Source: Lachnoclostridium sp. UBA903
GTDB lineage: Bacteria; Bacillota; Clostridia; Lachnospirales; Lachnospiraceae
Assembly: GCA_002294045.1 (NCBI GenBank)
Contig: DBEP01000100.1
Coordinates: 2,507-17,859, forward strand
DNA length: 15,353 nt
Direction of reading: 5' to 3'
This document shows, piece after piece, positions 7,235 through 13,838 of this stretch. A program made the position numbers and the translations under genes. The stretch's first letter is position 1. Each line of letters begins with the position of its first letter. The notes under the pieces are model-generated. The model did not search any database and had not been told where the DNA came from. It saw nothing but the letters and a program-made list of their open reading frames with translations.

Positions 7235-7278
7235 AACAGGGGCTGTTGCAATTTTGAATTTTTGCAACAGCCCCTGTT
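7235..7278 (-). terminator. terminator of lacI-uxaC operon (17-bp perfect stem)
   Basis: AACAGGGGCTGTTGCAA (7235-7251) and its exact complement (7262-7278) enclose a 10-base loop. Read on the minus strand the stem is followed by a T-rich stretch (TTTTATT), as expected for an intrinsic terminator after uxaC. It lies between convergent genes and may also slow plus-strand transcription. Confidence 0.8.
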
Positions 7279-7279
7279 C

Positions 7280-7310
7280 CTGCTGCGTTTTCCAAAACGG
7301 AGCAGTTTGT
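7280..7310 (+). terminator. terminator downstream of the fumarate reductase-like gene
   Basis: CTGCTGCGTTTT (7280-7291) pairs with AAAACGGAGCAG (7294-7305) with one mismatch and a two-base loop. TTTGT follows on the plus strand. Together with the preceding hairpin it separates the convergent reductase and uxaC genes. Confidence 0.6.
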
Positions 7311-7315
7311 TAATC

Positions 7316-8716
7316 TTACAGTCCGAAATAATTTTTGGTATTATAATAAGATATATCTCTTACCATTTGTCCTAAATATTTTATATCATTGGGATATTCT
7401 CCATTTTCCACCCATTTACCAATCAAATCGCAGAGGATTCTTCTGAAATATTCATGTCTGGTATAGGAGATGAAACTTCTGGAATCCGTTAACATACCGA
7501 TAAAATTAGACAGCAGGCCCACATTTGCAAGGGCGGTCATCTGCTCCGTCATACCCATCTTATGATCATTAAACCACCAGGCAGAACCATGCTGAAGTTT
7601 TCCTACGGCTTCCGAATTCTGAAAGCATCCGATTACGGTGTTAATAACTGCATTATCATTGGGATTTAATGAATATACGATTGTTTTAGGCAATTCGTCC
7701 GTTTGGTTAAGGGCGTTTAAGTAATCCGTCATCTGGGCGGAGGAAGAGTAATTACTGATGCAGTCATACCCCGTATCCGGCCCTAGTTTCCTGAACTGAA
7801 GGGTATTGTTGTTGCGTTTTGTCCCGTAGTGCAGCTGCATGGCCCATCCGAACTTATGATATTGCCTTCCTGCAAAAAGCATAAAAGCGGTTTTAAATTG
7901 CTGCTGTTCCAGAGCATCCGGAATAATACCCTTCATCCTTTTGGCAAAGATTGCTTCAATTTTATCCGTATCTGCAGGCTGGTACATAATATAATCCAGG
8001 CCGTGGTCCGACACTTTACAGCCCATGGAATCAAAAAAACGAATCCGGTCTGCCAGGGCATCACAAAGTGAGGCAAAATCCGTAACCGGAATCCCGCTTA
8101 CCTGGGATAATTGGGCTATATAATCACTAAATTCCGGTTTTTCAATGTTCATTGCCTTATCAGGACGGAAGGCAGGCAGTACTTTGACAGCAAAGGCTTT
8201 GTCCTCCCTGATTAATTTATGCCATTCTAAGGAATCCGCAGGATCGTCGGTAGTGCAGATAATTTCAACCCCGGATTGCTTGATAATGTTTTGTACGGTC
8301 ATGGAAGGCTCATGAAGCCTTTGATTGCACAGATTCCAGACTTCTTCGGCCGTATCCGGATTTAATACGCCTTTATAACCGAAATAGCGCTGTAACTCCA
8401 GATGGCTCCAATGATAAAGAGGGTTGCCAATGGCTTTCGGCAAGGTTTCCGCCCACTTTTGAAATTTGTCCCTGTCAGAGGCATCGCCGGTAATATATTT
8501 TTCTTCTATACCATTGGCTCTCATTAATCTCCATTTATAATGGTCTCCGCCAAGCCATACCTGTGTAATATTGTCAAAACTGATGTTTTCGGCAATTTCC
8601 CTGGGATTGATATGGCAGTGGTAATCAATAACCGGCATGTCCGCCGCATAATCGTGATACAGTACCTTCGCCGTATCCGTTGTCAATAAAAAATCCTTAT
8701 CCAAAAATTCCTTCAT
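7316..8716 (-). CDS. uxaC: glucuronate/galacturonate isomerase
   Basis: This 466-residue cytoplasmic enzyme converts D-galacturonate to D-tagaturonate and D-glucuronate to D-fructuronate, the entry step of the Ashwell pathway. It belongs to the amidohydrolase-related uronate isomerases. The metal-site motif is seen as His33-Cys-His35 in VIDYHCHINP, and length equals the family norm of about 470. The chosen ATG is 8714-8716, eight bases after GGAGG. A further in-frame ATG at 8731 is itself part of that GGAGG and is rejected. It lies 18 bases downstream of the LacI-family gene and must be co-transcribed with it. The divergent neighbours supply the next two steps. Identity is firm, and the neighbours point to galacturonate as the main substrate. 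Confidence 0.96.
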   Translation of the reverse strand: MKEFLDKDFLLTTDTAKVLYHDYAADMPVIDYHCHINPREIAENISFDNITQVWLGGDHYKWRLMRANGIEEKYITGDASDRDKFQKWAETLPKAIGNPLYHWSHLELQRYFGYKGVLNPDTAEEVWNLCNQRLHEPSMTVQNIIKQSGVEIICTTDDPADSLEWHKLIREDKAFAVKVLPAFRPDKAMNIEKPEFSDYIAQLSQVSGIPVTDFASLCDALADRIRFFDSMGCKVSDHGLDYIMYQPADTDKIEAIFAKRMKGIIPDALEQQQFKTAFMLFAGRQYHKFGWAMQLHYGTKRNNNTLQFRKLGPDTGYDCISNYSSSAQMTDYLNALNQTDELPKTIVYSLNPNDNAVINTVIGCFQNSEAVGKLQHGSAWWFNDHKMGMTEQMTALANVGLLSNFIGMLTDSRSFISYTRHEYFRRILCDLIGKWVENGEYPNDIKYLGQMVRDISYYNTKNYFGL

Positions 8717-8734
8717 CTTTACATCCTCCATTTA

Positions 8735-9736
8735 TTAAAAATTAATTGTATTCCGGATAATTAAGTTACCGGAAATGGTCGTTTTATTCGGTACTTTCTG
8801 TCCGTCCAAAACACGCATCAGGTTATTTACCGTAGTAATGCTTAAGGTCTCAACGTGGTTATCCACCGATGTAAGCTCCGGTTCACAGCAGTCGGCCAGC
8901 AGGGAATTGTTATAACCGATAATGCTTAAATGCTCAGGAATTAAAATTCCTTTTTCCTTGGCGTATTTTATGGCTCCTACTCCCAGGATATCCTCTGCGG
9001 CAATAACGGCATCAAACTGTAATCCGTTTTCCGATAACTGATGCAGTAAATTTTTGGTACCCTGTATGGTGCCGGGGCAGCACTGGATAAGGTCTTCCCT
9101 CACTGTCTGGAACATCTTGGTTACGGCAGCCCTGTAACCGTCCAGTTTCTGTATTCCGCTGTAAGATTTGGCGGTATAAAGATACAGGATATTTTGCAAG
9201 CCCTGTTGAAGCAGAAGGGAAGCAGCCTCAAAAGTGGCCTGGAAATCATCACATAAGGTGCAGTAAATGTTCGGTTTATTCAAATATCCGTTCATAAGCA
9301 TTACGGGAACCTCACCGGATGCATTCATAATATAGGAGTTATCGGCCTGGTTGAATTCAAGAAAGCCTGAGCCCACCAGGATTATGGCATCCACCCGTTT
9401 GGAAAGCAGCAGGCTTAAATAATTCTGTTTATTCTTTAATTCGTAACCCGTACAGCAAAGAAACGAATCATATCCGTTTTTGCGGAGTTCCCGTTCCAGA
9501 AAATAAACGGCATTGGCCAGAAAAGGGTCGGAAGAATCCGCACACATAATTCCGATGGTTTTCATGGAATTTAAGCCTAAACCTCTGGCAAAAACATTAG
9601 GGGTATAGCCGATTTCCTCCATAACGGCAAGAACCTTCTGCCTGGTTTGCTCGCTTACGTTGGGATTGCCGTTAATGACACGGGATACGGTTGCTATGGA
9701 TACTCCGGCTTTTTCCGAAACATCATAAATATTCAT
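8735..9736 (-). CDS. LacI-family transcriptional regulator of the galacturonate locus
   Basis: This 333-residue repressor-type protein has an N-terminal helix-turn-helix (NIYDVSEKAGVSIATVSRVI) and the hinge-helix region around ARGL. A periplasmic-binding-protein-like effector domain follows from about residue 60 (KTIGIMCADSSDPF onward). It starts at ATG 9736 after GGAGGTGATTT. It heads the operon with uxaC and diverges from uxaB. Its effector is probably a uronate or pathway intermediate; this rests on context alone. Palindromes of TGTAAG/CTTACA half-sites lie in its own leader, at the uxaB start and upstream of the binding-protein gene. It therefore probably represses itself and those genes. 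LacI proteins of this sort cannot be named from sequence alone, so no symbol is given. Confidence 0.93.
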   Translation of the reverse strand: MNIYDVSEKAGVSIATVSRVINGNPNVSEQTRQKVLAVMEEIGYTPNVFARGLGLNSMKTIGIMCADSSDPFLANAVYFLERELRKNGYDSFLCCTGYELKNKQNYLSLLLSKRVDAIILVGSGFLEFNQADNSYIMNASGEVPVMLMNGYLNKPNIYCTLCDDFQATFEAASLLLQQGLQNILYLYTAKSYSGIQKLDGYRAAVTKMFQTVREDLIQCCPGTIQGTKNLLHQLSENGLQFDAVIAAEDILGVGAIKYAKEKGILIPEHLSIIGYNNSLLADCCEPELTSVDNHVETLSITTVNNLMRVLDGQKVPNKTTISGNLIIRNTINF

Positions 9737-9752
9737 AAATCACCTCCAATCC

Positions 9753-9777
9753 TGTAAGTGCTTACATATACTGTAAG
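9753..9777. promoter_or_regulatory. predicted LacI-family operator O1 (three half-sites)
   Basis: TGTAAG-TG-CTTACA (9753-9766) is a palindrome with a two-base centre. A third half-site TGTAAG (9772-9777) makes a second, wider inverted pair with the middle one. The site lies about 16-40 bases downstream of the predicted lacI start point, so binding would block elongation and give autoregulation. The non-CG centre differs from a standard CcpA (cre) site. Confidence 0.65.
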
Positions 9778-9798
9778 CCCACTGAATCTGTTTTTTCT

Positions 9799-9827
9799 AT
9801 TATACTATAATTTTACAGACATGACAA
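9799..9827 (-). promoter_or_regulatory. lacI-uxaC promoter
   Basis: On the minus strand TTGTCA (9822-9827), 17 bases and a perfect TATAAT (9799-9804). The predicted start is near 9792, giving a 5' leader of about 55 bases that contains operator O1. Confidence 0.75.
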
Positions 9828-9849
9828 TACCGTATTATAACGAAAAATG

Positions 9850-9866
9850 ATGATTTATAAAATCAT
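9850..9866. repeat. ATGATTT/AAATCAT palindrome between divergent promoters
   Basis: Seven-base perfect arms around ATA, lying between the lacI-uxaC and uxaB promoters. The region is AT-rich, so it may be chance, but its place midway between two promoters fits a regulator site. Confidence 0.3.
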
Positions 9867-9903
9867 TATTTATTTGGTTCCGGAATAAAAATAGAAAAAA
9901 TAA

Positions 9904-9932
9904 TTGACACATAATTCAATAATTAGTAAAAT
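9904..9932 (+). promoter_or_regulatory. uxaB-uxaA promoter
   Basis: A perfect TTGACA (9904-9909), 17 bases and TAAAAT (9927-9932). The start point near 9939 falls inside operator O2, so a bound repressor would exclude RNA polymerase. Confidence 0.8.
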
Positions 9933-9935
9933 AAA

Positions 9936-9949
9936 TGTAAACGCTTACA
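9936..9949. promoter_or_regulatory. predicted LacI-family operator O2 / cre-like site
   Basis: TGTAAACGCTTACA at the predicted uxaB start point. The right half equals that of O1. The whole site also fits the cre pattern TGNAANCGNTNNCA at every fixed position, so the local LacI-family protein, CcpA, or both could bind it. Confidence 0.7.
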
Positions 9950-10018
9950 TAAAGCTGAAGCAGATATGCCGGGTCCGTTTCGCTATTCATAGTCTGCACT
10001 TAGCTAAAAAGTGGAGGA

Positions 10019-10030
10019 CTTACCGGTAAG
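10019..10030. repeat. CTTACCGGTAAG perfect palindrome in uxaB leader
   Basis: A 12-base perfect palindrome about 80 bases into the predicted uxaB transcript. Its halves CTTAC and GTAAG are the operator half-sites in everted order. A weaker stem GCAGATATG/CATAGTCTGC lies just upstream (about 9960-9997). Nothing else is seen in the 155-base leader. Confidence 0.4.
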
Positions 10031-10093
10031 GTTAAAAAAGCTGCAATAAGAGATAATAACTAGTAATTTAATTGATAATTAAAGGAGGCAGCA

Positions 10094-11566
10094 ATGGAAA
10101 TATTAAATAAGAACATGACGAAAAGTATCGACAGGCCAATCAAAGTACTTCAATTCGGAGAAGGTAATTTTCTCAGGGCATTTGCGGACCATATGATTGA
10201 TGTTGCCAATGAGGCGGGTGTATTTAACGGTAATATTGTAATCGTAAAGCCGATTGCCTATGGCAGTCTGGATGCATTCCGCAGGCAGGACTGTCAGTAT
10301 ACTTTATCCTTAAGGGGGAAAGAAAACGGTGAAACCAAGGTGGTAAACCGGGTGGTTACCAGTGTTTCCAAAGCGGTGGCGGCCATTGAAGATTATGAAG
10401 AATATGCGGCTTATGCGGAATCTGAAACGCTGCGTTTTATCCTGTCCAACACGACGGAGGCCGGAATAGTTTACGACGCTTCCGATTCCCTTAAAGGGAC
10501 TCCGCCAGGAACCTTTCCCGGTAAATTAACCAAATTTCTACATGAAAGATATCGGTTTTTTAACGGCGACAGTACGAAAGGGCTGGTCATGATTCCATGT
10601 GAGCTGATTGAGAATAACGGCGGTACCTTAAAGGAATGTGTGCTCCGATATGCGGCTCTCTGGAAACTGGAAGCGGACTTTTTAACCTGGGTAAATGACG
10701 CATGCATATTCTGCAGTACCCTGGTTGACCGTATCGTAACGGGCTATCCGGGGGATGAGGCGGATGAAATATGCCGGAGCTTAGGTTATGAGGATGCGCT
10801 TTTGGATACGGGGGAAATCTTTGGATTATGGGTTATTGAAAGTGACAGGGATATTTCGGAGGAGTTCCCTCTTCATAAGGCAGGCCTGCCGGTGATATTT
10901 ACGGATAACCAGAAGCCATACCGGGAAAGAAAGGTAAGGATTTTAAACGGTGCCCATACTTCTTTTGCATTGGCTTCCTATCTGGCAGGCAATGATTATG
11001 TGCTGCAATCCATGCAGGATGCCGATGTCAGGGAATTTATGGTCAAAACCATATTTGACGAAATAATACCTACCTTAACACTGCCGAAGGACGAATTGCT
11101 TTCCTTTGCCGATTCTGTTATTGATAGGTTTGAGAATTCTTACATCAAGCATGCCTTGCTGTCCATATCCTTGAATTCTGTATCAAAATGGAAATCACGC
11201 TGTCTTCCAAGTTTCAGGGAATACGTTAAGAAATTCGGAAGTCTGCCGCTGCATCTGACTTTTTCATTAGCCGCACTCATGAGTTTTTACCGCAGTGGCG
11301 AGCCTGCGGATCATGCATTAATCGGCCGCAGGGGTGAGGAAAATTATAAAATTATGGATGATGATTTTATCCTGGAATTCTTCCGTGAAAACTCCAAGCT
11401 GTCCACGAGAGAATTAGTGGAGAATTATTTAAGCAATACGGCCTTTTTCGGGGAGGATATGTCCCAATATAAAAGTCTTGCGGATATGGTAACCCTTTAT
11501 ATGGAAACAATCGAAAAATCGGGAATGCGTGAAGCCATGAAAAGGGTAAATAACCATTCCGTATAG
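10094..11566 (+). CDS. uxaB: tagaturonate reductase (altronate oxidoreductase)
   Basis: This 490-residue NAD(H)-dependent enzyme reduces D-tagaturonate to D-altronate in the cytoplasm. It belongs to the long-chain mannitol dehydrogenase family. The N-terminal nucleotide-binding segment reads VLQFGEGNFLRAF (18-30), the form I associate with UxaB rather than the fructuronate reductase UxuB. The catalytic Lys280-x4-Asn285-x2-His288 lies in RKVRILNGAHTS. Length is near E. coli UxaB (about 483). ATG 10094 follows AAAGGAGG by five bases. It is divergent from lacI-uxaC and precedes uxaA by 186 bases. Control by operator O2 at its start point is inferred. Confidence 0.95.
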   Translation: MEILNKNMTKSIDRPIKVLQFGEGNFLRAFADHMIDVANEAGVFNGNIVIVKPIAYGSLDAFRRQDCQYTLSLRGKENGETKVVNRVVTSVSKAVAAIEDYEEYAAYAESETLRFILSNTTEAGIVYDASDSLKGTPPGTFPGKLTKFLHERYRFFNGDSTKGLVMIPCELIENNGGTLKECVLRYAALWKLEADFLTWVNDACIFCSTLVDRIVTGYPGDEADEICRSLGYEDALLDTGEIFGLWVIESDRDISEEFPLHKAGLPVIFTDNQKPYRERKVRILNGAHTSFALASYLAGNDYVLQSMQDADVREFMVKTIFDEIIPTLTLPKDELLSFADSVIDRFENSYIKHALLSISLNSVSKWKSRCLPSFREYVKKFGSLPLHLTFSLAALMSFYRSGEPADHALIGRRGEENYKIMDDDFILEFFRENSKLSTRELVENYLSNTAFFGEDMSQYKSLADMVTLYMETIEKSGMREAMKRVNNHSV

Positions 11567-11626
11567 CCAGGAAAGGATGCCACGTTACAATTCTTTATTC
11601 AATTTTATTAGTGGCTTGCTTGGGCA

Positions 11627-11651
11627 CCGGCAAATTAGCTTTAACTGCCGG
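11627..11651 (+). repeat. CCGGCA/TGCCGG hairpin between uxaB and uxaA
   Basis: Perfect six-base arms (11627-11632 and 11646-11651) around an AT-rich 13-base loop. It lies 17 bases before the larger hairpin at 11668. There is no T-run after it. Confidence 0.4.
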
Positions 11652-11667
11652 ATTATATATTCCATCT

Positions 11668-11701
11668 CCAGAGTATGTTTGATTTTTCAAACACACTCTG
11701 G
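11668..11701 (+). repeat. 15-bp hairpin made of the dispersed GTGTTTGAAA repeat
   Basis: CCAGAGTATGTTTGA (11668-11682) pairs with TCAAACACACTCTGG (11687-11701) with one mismatch and a TTTT loop. Read on the minus strand, 11682-11699 matches 15312-15329 exactly for 18 bases. No T-tract follows, so it is a poor terminator. It lies in the uxaB-uxaA spacer, about 50 bases before the uxaA start, and may affect uxaA expression or protect the mRNA. Confidence 0.75.
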
Positions 11702-11752
11702 TTTGGGAGAAAACCGGTGTTTTGCGGGGGCCCTGCAATAGGTGGTGTAAAT

Positions 11753-13234
11753 ATGCAGAAATATATAAGAATCCATGAAGCAGACAATACGGCAGTTGCA
11801 CTTAAGGAACTGGAAGCCGGAACTGCGGCAGAGATAGGAAATGATAAGGTAATATTAAAACAAACTGTCCCGGCCGGCCATAAATTTACCATAAAAGCAA
11901 TTCATAAAAATGACAGTATTATTAAATATGGTTTTCCGATTGGTTTTGCCAAAGAGGATATGGAGCCTGGAACCTGGATACATACCCATAATATCGTAAC
12001 TACCTTGGGGGATATACTGGACTATGCTTACCGGCCTTCCTATACGGAACCTGCGCCTACTTCGGAGGCTTATTTTCAGGGCTACCAAAGGACAGACGGC
12101 AAGGTAGGAATCCGGAATGAAATATGGATTATACCGACAGTAGGCTGTGTGAATTCCATAGCGGCCGCTTTGGAAAAAAGGGCGGCTTCCTTAATTGGCA
12201 AAAATGTGGATGCCGTTGTGGCTTTTCCTCATCCCTACGGCTGTTCCCAGGTGGGGGATGACCAGGAAAATACAAGACAAATTCTTACCGCTCTGGTGAA
12301 GCATCCCAATGCAGGCGGCGTACTGGTACTGGGGCTGGGCTGTGAAAACACCAGTATAGCAGAATTGATGCCTTATATCGGCCCATATGATGAAAAGCGT
12401 ATTAAGTTCCTGCAATGTCAGGATACGGATGACGAAATGAAAGAAGGGCTGGTATTGCTTAAGGAATTGATTGATTATGCCGGTGAATTCAAGAGAGAAA
12501 GGATAAACGCAAAAGAATTGGTTATAGGTATGAAATGCGGCGGCTCTGACGGCTTGTCGGGAATTACTGCCAATCCCCTTGTGGGAAGTTTTTCGGATTT
12601 GTTAATTTCAAAAGGCGGAACCACGGTTTTAACCGAGGTTCCGGAAATGTTCGGTGCAGAAACCTTACTGATGAACCGCTGCAGGAATGAAGCGCTTTTT
12701 TTAAAAACCGTGGCTATGATAAATGATTTCAAAAAATATTTTACAGACCATAACCAGACAATCTATGAAAATCCTTCCCCCGGGAATAAAAAAGGAGGTA
12801 TCTCCACCCTGGAGGATAAATCGTTAGGGTGCACCCAGAAATCAGGCAGTGCACCGGTATCGGATGTGCTGAATTATGGGGATACCGTCCAAACAAAAGG
12901 ACTGAACCTTTTGAGCGGCCCCGGCAACGATCTGGTTGCCGCAACGGCATTGGCTGCCGCCGGTGCCCATATCATATTATTTACTACCGGAAGAGGCACA
13001 CCCTTTGCTTCTCCCGTACCTACCGTAAAAATAGCCAGCAATACCCCTTTGTCAATAAAGAAAGCAAACTGGATTGACTTTAATGCCGGCCGTCTTGTGG
13101 AAGGCACCGGTATGGAAGAATTAACCAAGGAGCTGTTCCAATATGTATTGGAAGCGGCATCGGGGAAAAAAGTGAAAGCAGAGGAAAATGGATATCATGA
13201 TATGGCAATTTTTAAAAGCGGTGTTACGCTTTAG
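11753..13234 (+). CDS. uxaA: altronate dehydratase
   Basis: This 493-residue enzyme dehydrates D-altronate to 2-keto-3-deoxy-D-gluconate in the cytoplasm. An N-terminal SAF-type domain (about 1-75) precedes the large altronate/galactarate dehydratase domain. That domain opens with GYQRTDGKVGIRNEIWIIPTVG and carries the family motif MKCGGSDGLSGITANPLVG from residue 260; Cys262 is a plausible metal ligand. Length equals E. coli UxaA (about 495). The start is ATG 11753, seven bases after AGGTGG. The frame is open back to an ATG at 11675, but that codon sits inside a hairpin and lacks a ribosome-binding site. It is co-oriented with uxaB and probably in the same transcript. A strong terminator follows at 13383. 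Confidence 0.96.
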   Translation: MQKYIRIHEADNTAVALKELEAGTAAEIGNDKVILKQTVPAGHKFTIKAIHKNDSIIKYGFPIGFAKEDMEPGTWIHTHNIVTTLGDILDYAYRPSYTEPAPTSEAYFQGYQRTDGKVGIRNEIWIIPTVGCVNSIAAALEKRAASLIGKNVDAVVAFPHPYGCSQVGDDQENTRQILTALVKHPNAGGVLVLGLGCENTSIAELMPYIGPYDEKRIKFLQCQDTDDEMKEGLVLLKELIDYAGEFKRERINAKELVIGMKCGGSDGLSGITANPLVGSFSDLLISKGGTTVLTEVPEMFGAETLLMNRCRNEALFLKTVAMINDFKKYFTDHNQTIYENPSPGNKKGGISTLEDKSLGCTQKSGSAPVSDVLNYGDTVQTKGLNLLSGPGNDLVAATALAAAGAHIILFTTGRGTPFASPVPTVKIASNTPLSIKKANWIDFNAGRLVEGTGMEELTKELFQYVLEAASGKKVKAEENGYHDMAIFKSGVTL

Positions 13235-13273
13235 ATACCGCAAGGTGGAGCGTTCAGAACGGTGTGATGATAT

Positions 13274-13297
13274 TTCAAACACGCTTCAAGGCGTGTT
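13274..13297. repeat. dispersed repeat core with short hairpin after uxaA
   Basis: On the minus strand the sequence reads GCGTGTTTGAAA, the repeat core again. AACACGC/GCGTGTT (13278-13284 and 13291-13297) form a seven-base stem with a six-base loop. No T-tract follows, so it is not the uxaA terminator. Between here and 13382 I see nothing further. Confidence 0.5.
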
Positions 13298-13382
13298 ATA
13301 AAAATATGGATTGATATAATAACCGGTAAATTTTGATTAAAGCAGACTCAGACAGTACACAGGAATGATGCGAAAATCCATG

Positions 13383-13429
13383 AAACAGATGTATATGCCG
13401 CTGTATTGCAGGCTTATACATCTGTTTTT
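13383..13429 (+). terminator. uxaB-uxaA intrinsic terminator
   Basis: AAACAGATGTATA (13383-13395) and its exact complement (13415-13427) form a 13-bp stem. An inner GCC/GGC pair extends it, and a TTTTT run ends at 13429. This is the best intrinsic terminator in the window, about 150 bases past the uxaA stop. Confidence 0.8.
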
Positions 13430-13481
13430 AAGTGCTGCCATGCCGCAAAGTGACAGGGGACAGGTAATCTATAGATATGAT

Positions 13482-13495
13482 TGTAAGAGCTTACA
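13482..13495. promoter_or_regulatory. predicted LacI-family operator O3
   Basis: TGTAAGAGCTTACA has the same two half-sites as O1 around a two-base centre. It lies about 165 bases upstream of the binding-protein -35 box, which is far for direct repression. Looping, or an unseen upstream promoter, would be needed. Confidence 0.6.
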
Positions 13496-13525
13496 TAAAA
13501 TATATAATTTTTTAAACTTAGATAA

Positions 13526-13537
13526 ATTGTTAACAAT
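13526..13537. repeat. ATTGTTAACAAT perfect palindrome
   Basis: A 12-base perfect palindrome in the AT-rich 13500-13660 stretch between operator O3 and the binding-protein promoter. It could be a further regulator site; no protein can be assigned. Confidence 0.35.
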
Positions 13538-13580
13538 AATTATTATAAAACAAAACAAGTATATTCCTTTAGTTACCAAA

Positions 13581-13594
13581 TGCAAACGTTTGAA
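13581..13594. promoter_or_regulatory. cre-like site upstream of the binding-protein gene
   Basis: TGCAAACGTTTGAA matches the CcpA cre pattern TGNAANCGNTNNCA at all but one fixed position and contains the palindrome CAAACGTTTG. It lies 65 bases upstream of the -35 box. Catabolite control is plausible, or another LacI-type protein may bind. Confidence 0.45.
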
Positions 13595-13658
13595 ATATAA
13601 AATTAGAAAACATACAATATGCACAATAATAATTTTAAAATATATTATATATAGTGAA

Positions 13659-13687
13659 TTGACATGATTATATGGTAATGTTATACT
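13659..13687 (+). promoter_or_regulatory. promoter of the solute-binding protein gene
   Basis: A perfect TTGACA (13659-13664), 17 bases and TATACT (13682-13687). The start near 13694 gives a leader of about 145 bases. Its only clear structure is ACAATATA/TATATTGT (13750-13757 and 13777-13784). I recognise no riboswitch. Confidence 0.8.
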
Positions 13688-13838
13688 GTGTTTGTGGTGA
13701 TTAAAGTTACATAATTGCTAAAAATTACGTGATAAATCAATACAAAACGACAATATATATAATAGGTAATTTTGGTTATATTGTTGGTTTGAAGGCAGCA
13801 AAGCAAAGTAACTATTAAAAAGAAAGGGAAAAATAATT

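Noticed and set aside
11675..11752. 26-residue N-terminal extension of UxaA
   Set aside because: The ATG lies within a hairpin, has no ribosome-binding site, and the extension is absent from the family's usual N-terminus.
13365..13667. 100-residue ORF between uxaA and the binding-protein gene
   Set aside because: It covers the uxaA terminator stem and operator O3, is Lys/Ile-rich as AT-rich spacer is, and has no ribosome-binding site.
13694..13838. Riboswitch in the binding-protein leader
   Set aside because: One eight-base AT-rich stem is visible, but no known aptamer motif and no terminator or sequestered ribosome-binding site.
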